Assembly (NCBI RefSeq): GCF_003858645.1
Contig: NZ_RQJP01000007.1
Span: forward strand, 1-64,000
Source of the DNA: Larkinella knui
GTDB lineage: Bacteria; Bacteroidota; Bacteroidia; Cytophagales; Spirosomataceae
Direction of reading: 5' to 3'
Length of the DNA stretch: 64,000 bases
The translations under genes were made by a program, and so were the position numbers. This document shows, piece by piece, positions 23,706 to 32,781 of the stretch (position 1 is the first letter of the stretch; every line of letters starts with the position of its first letter). The notes beneath the pieces were generated by a model. That model did not search any database. It was not told the origin of the DNA and saw only the letters and a program-made list of their open reading frames with translations.

Positions 23706-23927
23706 ATGATGGATATTAAATCAGTTGTCCGCTATTTGATGGTTCTGGTTGCCAGTTTTTTTATTCTCAACTGGACGTTCGATTTATTAAACCGGGCTAA
23801 TTCATTCCTGAACTTCGCTGGTTTTCTGCTCATTACCGCCTGGATTCTGGTAGTGATTGGCACGAAAGGCTTTAAAAGAATCCCTCTTAAAAATCAAAAC
23901 CACAACAATGGAAACACTTCCGCGTAA
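23706..23927 (+). CDS. Small two-TM membrane protein
   Basis: The 73-residue product (MMDIKSVVRYLMVLVASFFILNW...) has two predicted helices (about 8-25 and 35-51) and a polar Lys/Asn tail. Two adjacent ATG codons at 23706 and 23709 are possible starts. No family is recognised. Its last 20 bases overlap the start of the prohibitin-like gene in another frame, so the two are probably co-translated and may act in the same membrane. Confidence 0.6.
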   Translation: MMDIKSVVRYLMVLVASFFILNWTFDLLNRANSFLNFAGFLLITAWILVVIGTKGFKRIPLKNQNHNNGNTSA

Positions 23928-24756
23928 ACGTTTGGTTACCATCGGTATTAGTATTGTCATTTTCCTGATTCTCTTCACGTTCATTGGCCGGTTTTATACC
24001 CGGATCGATGCCGGACACGTTGGACTGAAGATCAATATGTCCGGTTCTGATCGGGGCGTGAGCGACATTACGGAGGTGACCGGTTTTGTCTGGTATATTC
24101 CCTGGCTGACTAAAATTGAAGAATTTCCGACGTTTACCCAAACGGTCGATTACCAGCCGTTCACGGTCAATACCAACGACGGGGCGTCCTTTACGGTGGA
24201 CCCCACGCTGACGTATCACCCCAACCCGGCGGAGGTTCCCCAGATTTACCGGCAATACCGCCGGCCTTTGCCGCTTTTGGAGCAAACCATCATCCGGAAC
24301 ATGGTATTTGATGCGTATCGCCTGACGACCAATGAGTTTAAATCCGATAGTCTGGTGGGGCAGCGGGCGCGGTTTGAGGCCAAAGTGGAAGCCGAGTTGC
24401 GTAAATCCCTCAAGGAAGACGGATTTATTTACGAGCGCCTGACTTCCGCCGTAACACCACCGCCTTCGTTACAGGCGGCAATCGATGCTAAAAATACCGC
24501 CGTTCAAACGGCTATGGCACTTCGGAATAAAATTGAGTCGGAGAAAGCACAGGCCGAAATCGCCATTACCCGCGCAACCGGAGCCGCCAGAGCGCGCTTG
24601 ATCAATGCACAGGCTGAATCGGAAGCCAACACGCTGAAACAACGTACGTTAACGCCGATGCTGATTCAGCAGCAATGGATCGAGAAATGGGACGGAAAGC
24701 TTCCCACTACCTCGACCGGGTCGGCCAATTTGATGCTGGGAATTAGCCCTAAATAA
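23908..24756 (+). CDS. Prohibitin-type SPFH protein
   Basis: From ATG 23908 the product has 282 residues: one membrane helix (about 10-27), then an SPFH domain (RIDAGHVGLKINMSGSDRGVSDITEV...GFVWYIPWLTKIEEFPTFTQTVDY) and a long helix (about 200-255) with QAEIAITRATGAARARLINAQAESEANTL, as in prohibitins and HflK/C. These proteins form large membrane rings. It differs from the SPFH gene at 17.8 kb, which has two N-terminal helices. A terminator and a tRNA gene follow. Confidence 0.88.
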   Translation: METLPRKRLVTIGISIVIFLILFTFIGRFYTRIDAGHVGLKINMSGSDRGVSDITEVTGFVWYIPWLTKIEEFPTFTQTVDYQPFTVNTNDGASFTVDPTLTYHPNPAEVPQIYRQYRRPLPLLEQTIIRNMVFDAYRLTTNEFKSDSLVGQRARFEAKVEAELRKSLKEDGFIYERLTSAVTPPPSLQAAIDAKNTAVQTAMALRNKIESEKAQAEIAITRATGAARARLINAQAESEANTLKQRTLTPMLIQQQWIEKWDGKLPTTSTGSANLMLGISPK

Positions 24757-24791
24757 ATTCGGTGTCGATTTGACTGACAACGCCCAAAAGC

Positions 24792-24828
24792 AAAAGCCGC
24801 TAATTCGTAACGAGTTAGCGGCTTTTTA
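24792..24828 (+). terminator. Rho-independent terminator after the prohibitin-like gene
   Basis: Stem AAAAGCCGCTAA (24792-24803) / TTAGCGGCTTTT (24815-24826) with an 11-base loop and T run. It also lies just downstream of the convergent tRNA-Gln gene and may serve both. Confidence 0.9.
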
Positions 24829-24835
24829 TTGTCAG

Positions 24836-24906
24836 TTGCCGGGGAAGGATTCGAACCCTCACAAACAGAACCAAAATCTGTCGTCCTACCCTTAGACGAC
24901 CCGGCA
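24836..24906 (-). tRNA. tRNA-Gln (anticodon UUG)
   Basis: The reverse strand folds as a full cloverleaf: acceptor TGCCGGG/CCCGGCA, anticodon stem ACAGA/TCTGT with loop TTTTGGT (anticodon TTG), and T arm with GGTTCGAATCC. The discriminator base is A and CCA is not encoded. Confidence 0.95.
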
Positions 24907-25172
24907 ATTGCGAGTGCAAAGATAGCGGTTCTGCTCGAAAAAAAGCAAGAAGCCTTTGAAAAAAGTTAAGAATTATGAGTGAAACCTGAAGAGGTGCCGA
25001 TTTTCGACCCTTTACTCCATCCTTTCCGTCGTTTGCCTACAAAACCGGGCCGTTGGCCTACATCCTTACTTTTCGCCTTATTTCAGGGCTTACTTTTGAA
25101 TCATCGACCGGGCTAACCGGCTTTTGATCAACGGTTTTCTAAACTTATTACCATTCAAATCTTCAAATTACC

Positions 25173-25412
25173 ATGAAACGTTTACGCAAACTTGCCTTAA
25201 TAGTAACGATGGCCCTGGCCGTCACGCCCGGTTTTTCAGGATCGTTAGGAACGATAACGCAGGGGCAACCGAAAGAAAAGACAATAGAATCGGGTGCGCA
25301 GACCGCTTCCACTACGCACGATGTGATCGATGAGATTTCGCGGCTCATCATGGAGATGATGAGAAAAATGCAGGAAATGATGACACCGCAAAAAACAATC
25401 ACCAGAGTCTGA
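25173..25412 (+). CDS. Small exported Met-rich peptide of unknown function
   Basis: The 79-residue frame starts at ATG 25173 with a good signal peptide (MKRLRKLALIVTMALAVTPG), then a polar middle and a helix DEISRLIMEMMRKMQEMMT with six methionines on it. No family is recognised. Support comes from the signal peptide, the spacing to the tRNA and the strong palindromic terminator behind it. Confidence 0.5.
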   Translation: MKRLRKLALIVTMALAVTPGFSGSLGTITQGQPKEKTIESGAQTASTTHDVIDEISRLIMEMMRKMQEMMTPQKTITRV

Positions 25413-25439
25413 GATCCCCGGTGTTTTGCCGACATGTCA

Positions 25440-25480
25440 AGCCAAAAAGAACGTGCTTCCGAAGCACGTTCTTTTTGGCT
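25440..25480. terminator. Perfect 41-nt palindromic bidirectional terminator
   Basis: Two 20-base arms (25440-25459 starting AGCCAAAAAGAACGTGC, and 25461-25480) are exactly complementary around a single central C, with A5 and T5 runs in the stem. It sits between the ends of the convergent small peptide and LytTR genes and can end both transcripts. Confidence 0.9.
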
Positions 25481-25505
25481 TTGTAGTTTGATGTTGCCTA
25501 CTGAA

Positions 25506-26291
25506 TCAGAAAGACGGAAAATGCTGCATGAAACCCGATTTGTAGTTTCGGCCGAGCGGAAGCGATTGCCCGCCAATCCGAATTTCGGTATCCGAAAATG
25601 AATCGATGTGGTCCATATTGACTGCAAACGACCGGTGAATGCGCGCCAGTCGGGGATGGTTCAAGCGTTCCAGAATGGTGCTGAAAGCCTGGCGGATCAC
25701 GTATTTTTTGCCCGCCGTCACCACGGCCGTATGAATGTCATCGGCCTCCAGATAAAGCACCTCGCGCAGTGGAACCTTGATAAACTGGTAATTCTGTTTG
25801 ATAAAGAGCATGTCGCCCAGCTTCAGAAAAGGCTCATTCCGATGCGGTTTGGGGTCGGCACTTTCGGGCGTGTGGGCCGGTGGTTCGGTCTGGCTTTGTT
25901 CTAAAACCGGTATTCTTGAAAAATTGTTGAGCGCCATTTCGATGGCTAACCGCAGGGCATCGGTATCGAAAGGTTTGGCGATGTAGGCCGCCGGATAGGT
26001 TTGCTTGGCCCGCAAAACCGTGTTCCGATCCGTCTGCGACGTGATATAAATCAGCGGAACCGGCCGAATTTTACAGAGTTCTTCACAGGTTTGAATCCCG
26101 TCCATTTCCCCACGGATGTTGATGTCGCACAACACCAGATCGACCGGGTGTTCCCGAAAAATCTCAATCGCTTTGCGCCCATTGCTGGCAATACCGGCCA
26201 CCTGATACCCGTCGTCTTCCAGTTGATCGCTCAAATCCAGCGCCAGAATCCCTTCGTCTTCAATGATTAGAATGCGAATGCGGTTTTCCAT
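25506..26291 (-). CDS. LytTR-type response regulator
   Basis: The 261-residue protein has a receiver domain (about 5-120): acidic pocket in IIEDEG, phospho-Asp in LVLCDINIRG (near 56), Thr/Ser in YITSQT and Lys in YIAKPFD. A flexible Pro/Glu-rich linker precedes a LytTR DNA-binding domain (about 165-258) with LEADDIHTAVVTAGKKYVIRQAFSTILERL and RIHRSFAVNMDHID. It sits five bases after the kinase gene and should receive phosphate from it. Confidence 0.93.
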   Translation of the reverse strand: MENRIRILIIEDEGILALDLSDQLEDDGYQVAGIASNGRKAIEIFREHPVDLVLCDINIRGEMDGIQTCEELCKIRPVPLIYITSQTDRNTVLRAKQTYPAAYIAKPFDTDALRLAIEMALNNFSRIPVLEQSQTEPPAHTPESADPKPHRNEPFLKLGDMLFIKQNYQFIKVPLREVLYLEADDIHTAVVTAGKKYVIRQAFSTILERLNHPRLARIHRSFAVNMDHIDSFSDTEIRIGGQSLPLGRNYKSGFMQHFPSF

Positions 26292-26296
26292 CTTTC

Positions 26297-28099
26297 CTAC
26301 GCTTGCAAACGAATCTGTGGAATGTATAACCGGAACAAGGTACCATTCTGTTTAGAAAACTCAAACCGCCCTTCGAGTTGTTCGCTGAGCGAGGCAATCA
26401 GCCGCTTGCCAAACGACGCGCGGTTGCCCGACTGCTGCCAGTCGGTTGAATCGATGCCGGGGCCATTGTCCTGAACTTCCAGCGTAAGACCGGCTTGGCC
26501 GCCGTTTTTTAACAAGGCAATTCGCAGGCGGGGGCGTTTGGCCCCTGAATATGCGTATTTGAACGCATTCGTCGCCAGTTCATTCACAATCAATCCCAGC
26601 GGCATGGCCACATCGACATCAAGTTCGGGCTGATCGATCACCAGTTCCAGATCAAATTCGTCGCGCTGGTGACCATACGCCCGCAGCAGGCTTTCGACCA
26701 GGTCGGTCAGGTAGTCCCGCATGTTTACGGAAGTCACGTTATCGGTCTGGTATAACCGCTGGTGAATCAGCGCCATGGCTTCGACGCGCTGCTGCCCAAC
26801 CCGCACGGCCTGCACGGCTTTTTCATCGTCGAGCCGTTTCGATTGTAATTTGAGCAGGGTGGAAACAATCGCCAGGTTATTTTTGACGCGGTGGTGCAAC
26901 TCCTTCATCATCAGGGCCATCTGGTCCGACTGAAGCCGGATTTTCCGGCGGCTTTCCCGAACCCGGTTATACAATCCGTAGAGCAGCCCGAGCAATACCG
27001 TTACCACCACCAGGCCGGCCGTCGAGGCCCAGATCTGGCGGGTTTGTAAGGCATTCGTGGCGGCCAGCAGCTTGATATTATCTTCTTTTTGCTGGGTTTG
27101 ATACCGGGTTTCCAGTTCGGCAATCTGCTGGTTTTTGGTGGCATTAAACACACTGTCATGACTGGCCATCTGGCGTTGGTAGAACAGCAAAGCCTGGCGG
27201 TAATCGCCCCGTTTCTCCCAAATCCGGCTCAAATGCCCGTTTACTTCCTCCAGAACCGCGTGCGATTCGGCTCCGGTCTGTTCGGCCCAAACCAGGGCTT
27301 TCCGGCAGGCTTCCTCCGCTTCATCGAGTTTGTTGAGGGGAATCAAGGCATACGGTAAACTGGCATTGGTATAACCTTGTAAAAACGTATCCTTATTTTT
27401 GTCGGCATAAGCCAGCACTTGCCGGAACGTCCGTTCCGAGCGGGCAAAGTCACCCCTGTTCTTTTGCAGCAGGCCCGCATTCACCAAAACGCCGTAATAG
27501 CTGGGCCAGTCCTTAACGCTCCGGTAATAGTCCAGTACTTTCTGCTGATAAAAAGCCGCCTGCTGATACCGGCGCTGGTGCGATTCCAGGGTGGCCATGT
27601 TGTTGTAAAAACTGACCAACAGCGCCGTGTTGCCGATTTGCTGGGCCAGCGTCATTCCCTGATTCAGGTACTGCCGAACCTTGCGGTCGTCATGAAGGCG
27701 GTCGTAGCAACTACTGATAAACAACAGGGTGCGGGCCCGGTGGTACTGATTACCGGTTTTCTGAAACGAAGCCAGCGCCCGCTGATACCACGTAATGGCC
27801 TGCCCGTAGTCGCCAATCGAATAATGCCAGAAGCCGATCGACCGGTTGCTGATCCCAATCGCATCGACATTCCCCGAGGTCCGGGCAATCGCCAGCGATT
27901 GTTCGTAAGCCTGTTTTGCCTGACTAAACAGGCTCCGATTGACCAACGAATCGCCCACGTGCCGAAGCGTCCACAACTTGGTTGAATCCGGAGCGTTTCC
28001 CAACGATGCGGGCAACCACGTTGTCTGACTATTGGCCGGATGGATAACCACGAAAGTCAGACCGATGAGTAAAAGTGCGTAGATTTGTCGCACATTCAT
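26297..28099 (-). CDS. TPR-containing sensor histidine kinase (HisKA_2 type)
   Basis: The 600-residue kinase has a signal peptide (about 1-24), a periplasmic TPR array (about 40-330; e.g. AKQAYEQSLAIARTSGNVDA and AITWYQRALASFQKTGNQYH), a coiled coil, one TM (about 352-372, VVVTVLLGLLYGLY), then a phosphoacceptor ELHHRVKNNLAIVSTLLKLQ of the HisKA_2 type and an HATPase domain (NELATNAFKYAY, DNGPGID). It senses outside the cytoplasmic membrane and feeds the LytTR regulator. The stimulus is unknown. Confidence 0.92.
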   Translation of the reverse strand: MNVRQIYALLLIGLTFVVIHPANSQTTWLPASLGNAPDSTKLWTLRHVGDSLVNRSLFSQAKQAYEQSLAIARTSGNVDAIGISNRSIGFWHYSIGDYGQAITWYQRALASFQKTGNQYHRARTLLFISSCYDRLHDDRKVRQYLNQGMTLAQQIGNTALLVSFYNNMATLESHQRRYQQAAFYQQKVLDYYRSVKDWPSYYGVLVNAGLLQKNRGDFARSERTFRQVLAYADKNKDTFLQGYTNASLPYALIPLNKLDEAEEACRKALVWAEQTGAESHAVLEEVNGHLSRIWEKRGDYRQALLFYQRQMASHDSVFNATKNQQIAELETRYQTQQKEDNIKLLAATNALQTRQIWASTAGLVVVTVLLGLLYGLYNRVRESRRKIRLQSDQMALMMKELHHRVKNNLAIVSTLLKLQSKRLDDEKAVQAVRVGQQRVEAMALIHQRLYQTDNVTSVNMRDYLTDLVESLLRAYGHQRDEFDLELVIDQPELDVDVAMPLGLIVNELATNAFKYAYSGAKRPRLRIALLKNGGQAGLTLEVQDNGPGIDSTDWQQSGNRASFGKRLIASLSEQLEGRFEFSKQNGTLFRLYIPQIRLQA

Positions 28100-28254
28100 A
28101 ACGTTGAGCTAATTGAGACGAATTGATAGGTATTTATTAAAATACAATCTTGTCTGCTAACTACTTGCTAAACGGTCTTGTAAACAGCGATTTCCGGCCG
28201 GTTTTTATAAACCGGCCTAATTCTTTTTAAAAACGGGCGGACCTGACCGGCCAC

Positions 28255-28311
28255 AAAAAAGCGCCCGGTTTCGGGCCCGACGAGTGCTGTCGGAGCCTGA
28301 AACCGGGCGCT
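28255..28311 (-). terminator. Rho-independent terminator after fabD
   Basis: Reverse-strand stem AGCGCCCGGTTTC / GAAACCGGGCGCT (arms 28299-28311 and 28260-28272) with a structured 26-base loop; the A6 run at 28255-28260 reads as U tract. Confidence 0.88.
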
Positions 28312-28341
28312 CACAGAAAATGGGTTGTTCGGCGACTCAAC

Positions 28342-29241
28342 TCAAACCGTTACGCCCTGCGTCTCGGCGGTTGGAATGATTTTCTTCACCAGGCCCTGAA
28401 GGACTTTTCCCGGTCCACATTCCACAAATACCGTAGCGCCGTCGGCACCCATCGCTTCAACGGATTGCGTCCAGCGAACGGGGGCCGTCAATTGGGCAAT
28501 GAGGTTGGCTTTGATGGTTTCCACATCCGTTGCCGGTTTGGCGTTCACGTTCTGGTAAATCGGGCAGCGCGGCTGGCTGAACGGCGTCGTTTGAATGGCC
28601 TGAGCAAGTTCTTCGCGGGCGGGCTCCATCAGTGGCGAGTGAAAGGCCCCGCCCACCTGCAGCGGCAGCACGCGTTTGGCCCCGGCTTCTTTCAGTTTTT
28701 CGCCCGCGATGCGGACGCCCTCAAGTGAGCCGGAAATTACGACCTGACCCGGGCAGTTGTAATTGGCCGGGATGACCACCTCCTTGAAGTTGGATTCAGC
28801 AGCTACTTGCAGACAGATCCGCTCGATCGTCGCATCATCCAGCCCCAGCACCGCGGCCATCGTCGACGGGGTTAATTCGCAGGCTTTCTGCATGGCACTG
28901 GCCCGTTGAGCCACCAGCCGCAAACCGTCTTCGAACGACAAGCCACCAGCCGCCACCAGGGCCGAAAACTCACCCAGCGAATGCCCGGCAACCATCGAAG
29001 GAGCAAAGTCTTCAATGGTCTGGGCCAGAATCACCGAGTGCAAAAAGATGGCGGGCTGTGTGACGTTGGTTTGCTTCAGCTCCTCGTCGGTGCCCTCAAA
29101 CATGACCTTCGTGATCTCGAATCCCAGAATGTGGTTAGCCTGCTCGAAAAGGTATTTTGCTTTTTCCGATTGCTGGTATAAACCCAGTCCCATACCGGTA
29201 AACTGCGCCCCCTGGCCGGGGAAAACATAGGCTTTTTTCAT
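28342..29241 (-). CDS. fabD: Malonyl-CoA:ACP transacylase
   Basis: The 299-residue enzyme moves malonate from CoA to acyl carrier protein for fatty acid synthesis. The nucleophile elbow is AGHSLGEFSALVAAG (near 85-99); FPGQGAQFTGMG opens the protein, and the active-site His is in VGGAFHSPLME (near 200-210). Length is typical. It is not beside other fab genes, and a terminator follows. A GGATT-type inverted repeat lies directly upstream. Confidence 0.96.
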   Translation of the reverse strand: MKKAYVFPGQGAQFTGMGLGLYQQSEKAKYLFEQANHILGFEITKVMFEGTDEELKQTNVTQPAIFLHSVILAQTIEDFAPSMVAGHSLGEFSALVAAGGLSFEDGLRLVAQRASAMQKACELTPSTMAAVLGLDDATIERICLQVAAESNFKEVVIPANYNCPGQVVISGSLEGVRIAGEKLKEAGAKRVLPLQVGGAFHSPLMEPAREELAQAIQTTPFSQPRCPIYQNVNAKPATDVETIKANLIAQLTAPVRWTQSVEAMGADGATVFVECGPGKVLQGLVKKIIPTAETQGVTV

Positions 29242-29260
29242 GCGTCTGTGGTTAGATTCG

Positions 29261-29344
29261 GAACCCGGATTACGCAGAGTGAGGGATTAACCCGGATTAT
29301 CGTTTTTCATCCTGTCACTCCTTTACGCTGCGGAATCCGGGTTC
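29261..29344. repeat. GGATT-type inverted repeat upstream of fabD
   Basis: Arms GAACCCGGATTACGCAG (29261-29277) and CTGCGGAATCCGGGTTC (29328-29344) are complementary with one mismatch; the loop holds another CCCGGATTA copy. It is between fabD and the end of the DCC protein gene. Confidence 0.85.
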
Positions 29345-29376
29345 AGATTTCCGGCAAAGTAACAGGTTCACCGGTT

Positions 29377-29769
29377 TTATTCCAAAAAACGCGCTTTCAA
29401 CGCCGGTGTAGGAATGCGGCAGGCGTCTTCCCGACCAAAAAACCGGTAGCGGTTGCGGGCAATCAGATCATACCCAAAATCGCGCAAAAAACGGGGGAGA
29501 ATTCTGAAAACCGCCAGACCCGGCCAGGCTCCGCTCAACTGCCGGGCAATGGCCAGAGCCGCGTCGGACTTGACGTATGACCGACCCTCTTTGATCAGGA
29601 CGATACTGTCGACCGGACCGCCCGCGGGCGGATACCGACTGAGTAATTCCCGACCGGTTTTGGACTGTAAAGCGACAAACCGAAAGCGGTTTTGTGGATC
29701 ATGGTCGATAATGAAATTAACGGCTGAATTACACAAAGTACAGACGCCATCGAAAACAATAATTTCCAT
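29377..29769 (-). CDS. DCC-family thiol protein (DUF393)
   Basis: The 130-residue protein opens with EIIVFDGVCTLCNSAVNFIIDHD, the DxxCxxC motif that names the DCC family of thioredoxin-like proteins. SGAWPGLAVFRILPRFLRDFGYDLIARNRYRFFG follows, matching the family's C-terminal half. DCC proteins are predicted thiol-disulfide oxidoreductases; no partner is seen here. Confidence 0.92.
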   Translation of the reverse strand: MEIIVFDGVCTLCNSAVNFIIDHDPQNRFRFVALQSKTGRELLSRYPPAGGPVDSIVLIKEGRSYVKSDAALAIARQLSGAWPGLAVFRILPRFLRDFGYDLIARNRYRFFGREDACRIPTPALKARFLE

Positions 29770-29900
29770 TGAATTCTGCTTGAAATAGTCCTATTTCGTT
29801 CGGTCAACAGGAGAACAAAATCAGATATCAATCTGTTACCTTGTAAATGGGAATACTCACCTTTTATTAATTCCAAATAAGCGTAAAAAAGCAGGGTTTT

Positions 29901-29932
29901 TTTGGTTCGAATCGCTTTGTGCAGTAGTTTTG
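29901..29932 (+). promoter_or_regulatory. Promoter of sdhCAB
   Basis: TTTG (29901-29904), 20 bases, and TAGTTTTG (29925-29932) match the Bacteroidota TTTG/TAnnTTTG pattern exactly in both halves. It sits 62 bases ahead of the sdhC ATG. Confidence 0.65.
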
Positions 29933-29994
29933 ACCTCTACGAATCGGTTAATTTTCAAGCCGGTTTACTAAACAAAAATTTCTTTACACGCTAT

Positions 29995-30729
29995 ATGTCT
30001 TGGGTAACAACAACACTTTCCAGCACCCTCGGTCGCAAAGTTGTCATGTCGCTGACGGGGCTGTTTTTGTGCACGTTTCTGATTGTCCATCTGGTTGGGA
30101 ACCTGCAATTGTTCAAAGGTGATGAAGGCCAGTCGTTCAATGAGTACAGCTACTTTATGACCCACAATCCGATCATAAAGACCATTTCCTACCTGCTGTA
30201 CACTTCGATTATTGTTCATGCACTGATGGCGCTGATTCTGACGCGTCAGAACCAGGCGTCGCGTCCCATTAAGTATGCGTATGCCAAACCGGAGGCCAAC
30301 AGCCACTGGACGTCGCGCAATATGGGAATTTTAGGCACCGTCCTGCTGGTTTTTATCATCATCCACATGCGGACTTTCTGGTATACGATGCACTTCGGGC
30401 CCGTGGTTCTGAATGGCGAAACGATTACGGCGGGAGCCATCCCGGAAGTGACGTACGACGGTGAACCCATCAAAGATCTGTACGCCGTTACGGTTTTTGC
30501 CTTCTCTTACCTGTGGTATGTCGCTCTGTACGTTTTATCGATGGCGGCCTTATCGTTTCACCTGGTACACGGTTTTCAAAGTGGCTTCCAAACCTTGGGG
30601 TTGCGCCACAAGAAATATTCTCCGCTTATTGAATTTTTGGGCACGTACGTATTTGGAATCATCATTCCGGCCTTGTTTGCCGCCATGCCGGTTTACATCT
30701 ACCTGAAAGCTCATCATATTCTTTTTTAA
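29995..30729 (+). CDS. sdhC: Succinate dehydrogenase/fumarate reductase cytochrome b subunit
   Basis: The 244-residue subunit has five helices and anchors the enzyme in the membrane, passing electrons to quinone. Heme-ligand histidines fall in LIVHLVGNLQLF, IIVHALMALIL, IIIHMRTFWY and FHLVHGFQSGFQTLG, the diheme layout of B-type enzymes. The ATG at 29995 (MSWVTTTLSSTLGRK) is the standard start; the upstream in-frame codons overlap the promoter. Order C-A-B without a separate sdhD is normal for Bacteroidota. Confidence 0.95.
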   Translation: MSWVTTTLSSTLGRKVVMSLTGLFLCTFLIVHLVGNLQLFKGDEGQSFNEYSYFMTHNPIIKTISYLLYTSIIVHALMALILTRQNQASRPIKYAYAKPEANSHWTSRNMGILGTVLLVFIIIHMRTFWYTMHFGPVVLNGETITAGAIPEVTYDGEPIKDLYAVTVFAFSYLWYVALYVLSMAALSFHLVHGFQSGFQTLGLRHKKYSPLIEFLGTYVFGIIIPALFAAMPVYIYLKAHHILF

Positions 30730-30771
30730 TCAGAACAGGGTTTTCGAACAAGAATTGAACCGTATCTGTCT

Positions 30772-32742
30772 ATGTTGGACGTATTAGAAGAGAAAGAAAC
30801 CGGAATTAAGCTGGAGTCAAAAATTCCGGAAGGACCCCTCGCTGAAAAGTGGGCGCGTCATAAATTTAACCTCAAGTTGGTCAATCCGGCCAACAAGCGG
30901 AAATTTGAAGTCATCGTTGTCGGAACCGGTTTAGCCGGGGCGTCGGCAGCGGCAGCATTGGCTGAACTGGGCTATAACGTCAAGGCGTTCTGCTTCCAGG
31001 ACAGCCCCCGCCGGGCACACAGTATTGCGGCCCAGGGCGGTATCAATGCGGCTAAAAACTACCAGAACGACGGCGATAGCATTTTCCGGCTGTTCTACGA
31101 CACCATCAAAGGCGGTGATTACCGCGCCCGCGAAGGCAATGTGCACCGGCTGGCCGAAGTGAGTGTCAACATCATCGACCAGTGCGTAGCACAGGGTGTT
31201 CCTTTTGCCCGTGAATACGGCGGGGCGCTGGCCAACCGGTCGTTTGGGGGTTCGCAGGTATCCCGGACGTTTTATGCGCGGGGCCAAACCGGGCAGCAGT
31301 TGCTGCTGGGTGCCTACAGTGCGCTGAGCCGTCAGGTGGCCAACGGAAAAGTAAAACTCTTCCCACGGACGGAAATGCTCGACCTCGTGATCGAAGGCGG
31401 GAAAGCGCGCGGGATCATTACCCGGAATCTGATTACCGGTAAAATCGAATCGCACTCGGCGCACGCGGTTTTGCTTTGTACGGGCGGTTATGGCAACGTG
31501 TTTTACCTGTCGACCAACGCCATGGGTTCCAACGTGACGGCAGCCTGGCGGGCCCACAAAAAGGGTGCGCTGTTTGCCAATCCGTGCTTTACCCAGATTC
31601 ACCCGACCTGTATTCCGGTGAAAGGAAACTACCAGTCGAAACTGACGCTGATGTCTGAATCGCTGCGGAACGACGGCCGGGTTTGGGTACCCAAAACGAA
31701 AGAAATAGCCGAGAAAGTCCGCAAGGGTGAAATCAAGGCGAAGGATATTAAGGAAGAAGACCGCGATTATTTTCTGGAACGCCGGTATCCGTCGTTTGGA
31801 AACCTCGTGCCGCGCGACGTCGCTTCCCGTAATGCCAAAACCGTCTGCGACGAAGGCCGCGGTGTGGCTCCGACGGGTCTGGCGGTGTATCTCGACTTTG
31901 CTGATGCCATCAAACGCGACGGTAAAAAGGTGATCGAAGCCAAATACGGTAACCTTTTCGAGATGTACGAGAAAATTGTGGACGATGATCCGTACGAAAC
32001 GCCGATGAAAATCTACCCCGCTGTTCACTACACGATGGGCGGTTTGTGGGTCGATTACAACCTGATGACGAACATTCCGGGCCTGTATGCGCTGGGTGAA
32101 GCCAACTTCTCCGACCACGGTGCCAACCGCCTGGGTGCTTCGGCGCTGATGCAGGGGCTGGCCGACGGTTATTTCGTGATTCCGTACACGCTCGGTGACT
32201 ACCTGGCGTCGATCGGTTCGGCTGATAAGATCGCGACTACGCATGCGGCTTTCAAGGAAGCGGAGCAGAATGTGCAGAACACGATTACCCGCATGCTGTC
32301 GATCAAAGGCGAGAAAACGGCGGAGGAATTCCACCGGCAGCTGGGCCATATCATGTGGGAATACTGCGGAATGGCACGGAATGCCGAAGGGCTGACGAAA
32401 GCTAAAAAAATGATTCAGGATCTGCGCCGGGAGTTCTGGAGCAACCTGCGGTTGAGCGGCAGTGATCTGGAGTTGAACCCGGCTTTGGAACAGGCCTCGC
32501 GCGTGGCCGACTTTATTGAGCTGGGCGAGCTGATGGTCGATGATGCGCTGAACCGGAACGAATCCTGCGGGGGTCACTTCCGGGAAGAATATTCGACCGA
32601 AGACGGTGAAGCCAAACGCGACGACGAGAACTATACGTACGTAGCGGCCTGGCAGTATAAAGGCCCTAATCAGCCGGAAGAACTGCACAAGGAGAAGCTG
32701 GTTTTTGAAACCGTCAAGTTGACACAACGGAGTTATAAATAA
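30772..32742 (+). CDS. sdhA: Succinate dehydrogenase/fumarate reductase flavoprotein subunit
   Basis: The 656-residue catalytic subunit interconverts succinate and fumarate. [19 protein letters not shown] (about 50-68) binds [16 protein letters not shown] has the His that holds FAD covalently (near 82); HPTCIP and [11 protein letters not shown] provide active-site residues. Length matches B-type subunits. It lies 42 bases after sdhC. Confidence 0.96.
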   Translation: MLDVLEEKETGIKLESKIPEGPLAEKWARHKFNLKLVNPANKRKFEVIVVGTGLAGASAAAALAELGYNVKAFCFQDSPRRAHSIAAQGGINAAKNYQNDGDSIFRLFYDTIKGGDYRAREGNVHRLAEVSVNIIDQCVAQGVPFAREYGGALANRSFGGSQVSRTFYARGQTGQQLLLGAYSALSRQVANGKVKLFPRTEMLDLVIEGGKARGIITRNLITGKIESHSAHAVLLCTGGYGNVFYLSTNAMGSNVTAAWRAHKKGALFANPCFTQIHPTCIPVKGNYQSKLTLMSESLRNDGRVWVPKTKEIAEKVRKGEIKAKDIKEEDRDYFLERRYPSFGNLVPRDVASRNAKTVCDEGRGVAPTGLAVYLDFADAIKRDGKKVIEAKYGNLFEMYEKIVDDDPYETPMKIYPAVHYTMGGLWVDYNLMTNIPGLYALGEANFSDHGANRLGASALMQGLADGYFVIPYTLGDYLASIGSADKIATTHAAFKEAEQNVQNTITRMLSIKGEKTAEEFHRQLGHIMWEYCGMARNAEGLTKAKKMIQDLRREFWSNLRLSGSDLELNPALEQASRVADFIELGELMVDDALNRNESCGGHFREEYSTEDGEAKRDDENYTYVAAWQYKGPNQPEELHKEKLVFETVKLTQRSYK

Positions 32743-32781
32743 AGGTATAGGTACTGCCTTACACCTCAGACGTCATACGAA

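Noticed and set aside
30931-32727. Reverse 598-codon open frame
   Set aside because: It is the antisense of sdhA, which is unmistakable; the translation has no recognisable motif.
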